NCBI RefSeq assembly: GCF_027580225.2
Contig: NC_073355.2
Location: 18,109,501-18,173,500, forward strand
DNA: 64,000 bases
From: Misgurnus anguillicaudatus
Taxonomy: Eukaryota; Chordata; Actinopteri; Cypriniformes; Cobitidae
Direction of reading: 5' to 3'
Made by a program: the position numbers and the translations under genes. A model generated the notes under the pieces. That model was not told the DNA's origin. It was given only the letters and a program-made list of their open reading frames with translations, and did not search any database. Below are positions 58,576 to 64,000 of this stretch, piece after piece. Positions within the stretch are counted from its first letter, which is position 1. The number at the start of each line of letters is the position of its first letter.

Positions 58576-59727
58576 AGGGCCCTATAAAATCCGTTTTATT
58601 TTTTCCCAAATTCCGTTTTATTTTTTCCCAAATTCCGTTTTCTCCGTTTTAATTTTTGCAAATTCCGTTTTATCCGTTTTAATTTTTGGCAATTATATTT
58701 TTTACCCTTTACTTTTATTTTAGTCATAAAAAGAGTGTGCCTTTAATGTTAATGATTAAAATGTAAATGATTTGGGGGAAAAACTGGAAAACAGGATTAC
58801 TTAATGACTATAAAAGATGCATTTACACACGCACATACACATGCACACGCGCTCACACACACAAATCAATTCAATGCATTGTTTAGTGTTGTTGCAGGAG
58901 GCTACAACAAGGTGTCAAAGCAGTGGTGCCTTCAGAAGTGCCTTAAACACATCAATCCAGCGGAACGCGATCCATATTTTATACACAATCGCTTGAAATG
59001 CCTATAACTTTACAAATATACACAGGATAGTGATCTGACTTAGGACAGCATGCATGAGCACGCAGCTCTTTGCACGTGCAAGCGAAAGAGAGACAGAGAG
59101 CGGCGTCATGATGCAGATGATTATATTTTCAATGCGAGGGATAGTTCGTTTGCCTCAGCTCGCTTGAAATGCATAAAACTGAACAAATACATGAGGATTT
59201 GTGTTCGCACTTCGGACAGATGCGTAAAACTGAACAAATACATGAGGATTTGTGTTCGCACTTCGGACAGATGCATAAAACTGATCAAATACACGTGCAC
59301 GTGAGAGAGGTACAGTGAGACAGACGTGGATGAGAGAGTGCATGTATCTTTGCGCTCACCGTGAACAGTGTTGACAAAACTTCCAAAATAACAGTTTTCC
59401 GGTCACATAAAAGTCATGTGAGACCTGCTCGGAACTAAGTGCTTAGTGTCGAATTTCTTAATTTTTTCGCTGACGAAAGCAGAGTCGTGGAGAGCCGCTT
59501 CACCATGGTTTCAGTGTTTTGGAGGGGGTCTGAAACAACGGGAGGGGGCGTGTCGCCCAGATTTACTTCCCCCCGTCTGCATTTCCCCCAGACATACGTT
59601 CGTCTCCCACACAAAAACATAATTTTATTCAAAATATGTAAAATTCCGCAAAATTCCGGGTTAATACTAGATTCCGTGTTAATTACCCAATTCCGCGATT
59701 CCGTGATCGCGGAAATTATAGGGCCCT
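58576..59727. mobile_element. hAT-like element, AGGGCCCTATAA ends
   Basis: Left AGGGCCCTATAAAATCCG, right CGGAAATTATAGGGCCCT. Flanking 8-mers TCAATGTT (58568-58575) and ACAATGTT (59728-59735) match at 7 of 8. Subterminal AATTCCG repeats at both ends. No transposase. Confidence 0.78.
59171..59292 (+). repeat. Tandem 51-bp repeat
   Basis: Units start at 59171, 59222 and (partial) 59273 with GCATAAAACTGAACAAATAC; almost no divergence between the first two. Confidence 0.92.
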
Positions 59728-60137
59728 ACAATGTTTGTTTGTAATTTTTTTCAGCTATCCACTGCCACTCGCAAAGGAGATTGTTTTGTTGGATTATGGT
59801 ATCATTTTCTCAAAATGAGGGACATGTACTGTAAGGATGCTTTTACATACTTCATTCATGTGTATGAAATTACTTACTTGACAATGTGTATAACTGTACT
59901 TGACTCTAACTTAGTGCTATTTTTGCATTGATCATGATAGGAGCATTTTTCTTTTTTTTTCTTTTTTTTGATGGGCCATCACACAGTGGATTTATAAAAA
60001 TGAGACTACAGAACATCAGACGGAAGCTTCAACACGTGAGAGGACATCATCAATAAAGAATGCCATTGACCAAACCTTCAGTCATCAAAGGAGATGGATA
60101 CAGGTAATGACAAAATCACCAACTGTTGGTGAAATCT

Positions 60138-61649
60138 TTAAAGCCCCACTGTGTAGGATCTACTCTCATCTAGCGGTAGAAATCTATATGACAACCAACT
60201 GATTAATACGCTCTAGCCCCCACCATTCGGAACGCGTTTTAACTAGTACGGTGGCCCTGTCATGTCAAGATTAACATGGCTTCTAGTAGCTAAAGCAATG
60301 AAAAAAATGAACAATTTGCAATTGTGTGATCCATCAAAGCACACAGATTTATGTTAAACATGTAAAAAGTCTGATTGTCATGATATGTCCGTTTAAAATC
60401 ACATACAAAAAACAACCATAAACGTAGCTTAGACACTCCTTTTTCATCCACGCGAGGAAAAATATCACAGGGGCTGTTACACTTGGTATTTAGATGTGTT
60501 TTCGTCGATCAGATCACAAGTGGACGAGAAAGAGACATTACGTTTACACTTGGTGTTTAAATCCGTCTCTTTTTGTCCATTTTCGACCGCTTCTTTCCAT
60601 ATTACTGATGAGATGGTCTGTGGACGAGACCCTCTCCTGTCATTAAATTATGAGCTAGAGTAATCACAGGTTTAAATGGACGCGAAACTAATATGTCAGA
60701 GTCCAATGCTTATGTTTTAAGTAAACGTTACATATCCGTGTATATGTAAGAGCTTTCTCTGATATTGGTGAAATAAGATTGCACAACTTTCGCACGCTTG
60801 TAAAGTGAAACAAACGACGCGCAGATCAGCGGCGTTTTATCAATGAAAGGCTAAAAATAGCGCTGTCACCGTGTGTTTGTGCTAGAGGTCTGAAAAGATG
60901 AAAAACATTTATCTCAGTACCTCACATTACATAAATGGGCGGAGAGACGGCGTGTGGCTGTTCCAGCACACAAAACCACATGCGTGTTTACACTAACTGC
61001 ATATCCATGCTATAGTTAGCCAAGGAACTATAAAACTTCAAGTTTACAACATAGACTGTATAGATGTAAACGAATATGCTGAATTACCTGTGGTGAAGAT
61101 AGAAAATAACTTAGCAACTTCAGTGTCCATTGAGGCCCCATCTTGGAAAACTAACTCCAATATTGACTTTGGTCTTGATGTTTTTCCTGTCGCGTTGTTG
61201 TTTAAAATCCCCGTTTCGCTTCCTTGGCGACTTGTTTTAATGTCCTCGAGAATATGTCTTCAACAGGCTTTCAAATCAAAGCATTAGATCGCAGGTTTAT
61301 CACGGCGTGCTGCCGAAGGATTCAGACTACGCAGTCTTGATGACGTATACCGCCTACGCATGCAACCTCTGTGCAACCAGCGTTTACGTGTAGTCTGAAA
61401 GCGCGAAAGGCAGAGCTTGAATTTCAGGAATGTCCCTCGTCGGCGAATGTATTTCAAAGATGGAGGCACAACATGGATTCAGCCAGAGAGCGATCCGGCG
61501 GTATGTATTTTAAATAGGAGATTCTACAATTTCGCGAATATTTTTATTAGTGGTTTGTAAGTTATTAAACATGTATTAGCACATACTTTTGAAAGAAAAC
61601 ATGGGTTTCTGCTAAGAATTAACTAAAGGAGTACACAGTGGAGCTTTAA
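60138..61649. mobile_element. TIR element with TTAAAGCCCCACTGTGTA ends
   Basis: Right end TACACAGTGGAGCTTTAA is the near complement of the left. TTAA lies at both borders, so a TTAA-type target is possible. Near the right end an ATGGAGGCACAACATGG segment followed by a donor-like GTATGT resembles a captured first exon. Confidence 0.6.
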
Positions 61650-61764
61650 GGAATATCCCCAATGTCTGGACATGCCAGTCTTTGTAATATACTTAACTGC
61701 AGATAACTTTACACAAAGTGTTTAATCATTTCAATATTAATATTTCTTATTAAATTTACTGAAG

Positions 61765-62446
61765 GTGGACATCGAGTTTTCCAGACTTACCGATGGAAAG
61801 AAGACATGTTTATCAGGAAATGGGAGGTGACAGTTATTGAGAAACTCAGGGAAATAGCATCTTTAGAGAAGAAAATGGACATCAGACATTCATTGACGAA
61901 AGCTGACAGTCAACATAATGGTATGATTTCCTATCTCTGTTCCAATTTTTTTATTTGGAAAATGACATTTAAAATGTAACATTTAATGTAAGATATAAAA
62001 GTAATTCTTTTTAAAAAAATGTTTCTCATAATTTATATTTTGCATGTGACCTGCATGTTTACCACACCCAGATGAGCTGTGTTATACTCGTTCATCTTCT
62101 GCTGTGTGAATTCTGCTGTCTCAGACCTGTGGGACTTGGTGGCGGTAAGCTTTGTGACTAAAAACTTTATATAAAATAAGTAATTTTCATGCAACAACAT
62201 TTTCTAATGATGTATATTGTTTCATTTCTGTAGGCTGGTACCAGCGTGACCTCTGCTTACGTAATGATGAAAAGGTGTCTAAAATCAGCTCAGCCACAGT
62301 TGGTTTCCAGCGGTTCTTCAGGACATAGAGGCCACTATGTAATTGTCGCAATGAATGATTCTCTTGCCTTTCCACGCGATGTTGACAATCTGACCTTTGC
62401 GGTAGACACCCAACTAGAAATAAAAAGTTCTAAGAACGTTCCCTGA
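61765..62446 (+). other. Possible exon chain of an unrecognised gene
   Basis: Three segments join in frame with GT-AG borders: 61765-61920, 62125-62144 (20 nt) and 62234-62446. Translation includes RVFQTYRWKEDMFIRKWEV, TVIEKLREIASLEKKMDI, then DLWDLVAAGTSVTS and HYVIVAMNDSLAFPRD. No family recognised. The last codons (from 62409) lie in a foldback element. An upstream open segment at 60001-60101 ends at a donor but in a phase that does not fit. Could be chance. Confidence 0.3.
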
Positions 62447-63958
62447 AAGTTCCCGAATGTTCCCAAAAACATTCTGCCAACGTTAAAAGCGGCTAGTTTT
62501 TTTTAAGTTCTAGGAACGTTTCTGTTGTCTGAACGTTAGAGTAATGTTACATTTTACCATTTTTAAACGTTATGACAATGTCATGTTTTGATGTTCACAC
62601 AATGTTTGAAACAGCGGCTGTTTGTTATGTTGACTTGTTTGGTTGTTGTGTGGGTGGTGGAGAAGCATTGCATTTTATTATTTTATGGAACATTATTTCT
62701 GTATGTTCAGTAAATGTGTTGCTGTAGAAAACTCAATTCACTTACTAGGTTTAGATGTTGATGTTTCATTTTAAGTCACCCTTATTGTGATTCGTGTTTG
62801 TTTTAGTTGGTCTCTTGACACTTGACTTTTTGCCTATTAGTTTTTTCCTGGTTGTGTTGACTTTGTGGTAATGCACCACATGTGTTATGAAAAGTTGTTA
62901 GTGTATTTCTGTGGTTGTTGGTACATGATGGTGAGGATCATCGCCTGGTTCATTTACTGATCAAAAGTTTATTTTCTGCCAATATTGTGTGTTAGATCCA
63001 ACTCTTTCACAGCAGTCTGTCACCAAGGAGTTCCAGAAACCCTGGACAAAAAACATCCGCTGCACAGCTGGGATGCCCAAACACCAAGAATCAGACCACG
63101 AACCTCAACCATGGTGACAATTAAAATTGTTAAAAAAATCCTTATTTATCCATGCTGCAGTGTATGCTGGGAGTCCTGAATGAGGTTTGTAATTTGTTAA
63201 TACCCAGCATGCATTGCAGCATGAAGTTTTTCATTTAATTGTCACCATGATTCAGATTCATTGTCTGATTCTTAATGTTTGTGCATCCCAGTTATACAGC
63301 AGATATTTTTTGTCCAAAGTTTCTAAAACTCCTTAATGACAAACTGCTGTGAAGGTGCTGGATCTCATTTTCATTTTTGACAGAAAACAAAGTCTTAACT
63401 AGCAAATGAATCAGGCGATGATCTCCACCATTATGTACCAACAACCACAGAATAACACCATCAACTTGGCATGTTCATAACACATGCGGAGCACCAACAC
63501 AAAGTCAACACAACCAGGAAAAAACTAGCAGGCAAAAAGTCAAGTGTCAAGAGACCAACTAAAACAAACACTAATCACAATAAGGGTGACTTAAAATGAA
63601 ACAAACACCAACATCTAAACCTAGTAAGTGAATTGAGTTTTCTACAGCAATATATTTACTGCATTCAGAAATAATGTTTTCTAAAATAATAAAATGCAAT
63701 GTTTCTCTATCATTTACATAACAATTAAACAAGTCAATATAATAAACAGTTGTTGTTTTAAACATTGTTTGAACATTAAAACATGACATTGTCATAACGT
63801 TTAAAATGGTAAAATGTAACATTACTCTAACGTTCAGACAACAGAAACGTTCCTAGAACTTAAAAAAAAACTAGCCGCTTTTAACGTTGGCAGAATGTTT
63901 TTGGGAGCGTTCGGGAACTTTCAGGGAACGTTCTTGGAACTTTTTTTTTCTAGCTGGG
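62409..63958. mobile_element. Foldback/TIR element (family F1), full
   Basis: Ends CCCAACTAGAAA and TTTCTAGCTGGG; long inverted arms (GTTCTAAGAACGTTCCC near 62430, its complement near 63910-63940). The central core at 63130-63250 is shared with 42190 and 45200. It is the intact relative of 14443-15805. Confidence 0.87.
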
Positions 63959-64000
63959 CAGACTTTTCAAATTTGCTAGCTAAGTAACCTTAAGTATCCC

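Overview
The window looks like a transposon-rich piece of a teleost genome, most likely a cyprinid (inference from the repeat types and from small exons with GT/AG splice sites and AT-rich introns). The only clearly functional host gene I can assemble is a nine-exon minus-strand gene running from 28171 down to 13828. It encodes an intact 433-residue Cys-loop channel of the 5-HT3 type. Its exons join in frame with consensus splice sites, and it keeps the Cys-loop, four membrane segments and the 45-bp third exon typical of 5-HT3 genes. Its ligand pocket appears to have lost key aromatic residues.

Layout. 1-9029: a nearly complete, very young Ty3/gypsy LTR retrotransposon with a PNMA-type gag. 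It has open gag and pol joined by a recognisable -1 frameshift signal, and the LTR stretches that can be compared are almost identical. 9030-13700: decayed DNA transposons (piggyBac-like, Tc1-like) and a non-autonomous repeat. 13705-28171: the receptor gene, with long introns 7 and 8 filled by nested MITEs, hAT-like and foldback elements. One MITE end supplies the gene's stop codon. 28374-36606: an 8.2-kb composite insertion in the gene's upstream region, holding a broken gypsy element, an hAT element and a CACT-ended element. 36607-37060: the displaced upstream sequence of the receptor gene.

37300-56655: a tandem, partial and dead copy of the receptor gene (exons 6 to 2 plus the upstream block). 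Its intron 4 has been expanded to about 17 kb by nested elements: a Tc1 element with a disabled transposase, a TIR element carrying a THAP-domain fragment, foldback elements, a tRNA-derived SINE, a LINE fragment in an inverted repeat, and a second gypsy element at 47435-54139. 56656-64000: mostly non-coding. It holds an hAT-like element, a TIR element, a foldback element, and a weak chain of possible exons of an unrecognised plus-strand gene (61765-62446).

How it fits together: the receptor locus was tandemly duplicated. The inner copy stayed open while gaining a transposon-derived 3' end; the outer copy was mutated and became an insertion sink. Matching segments in the two copies act as empty-site references for dating and bounding several insertions. 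No CRISPR, bacterial operon or rRNA/tRNA gene is seen.
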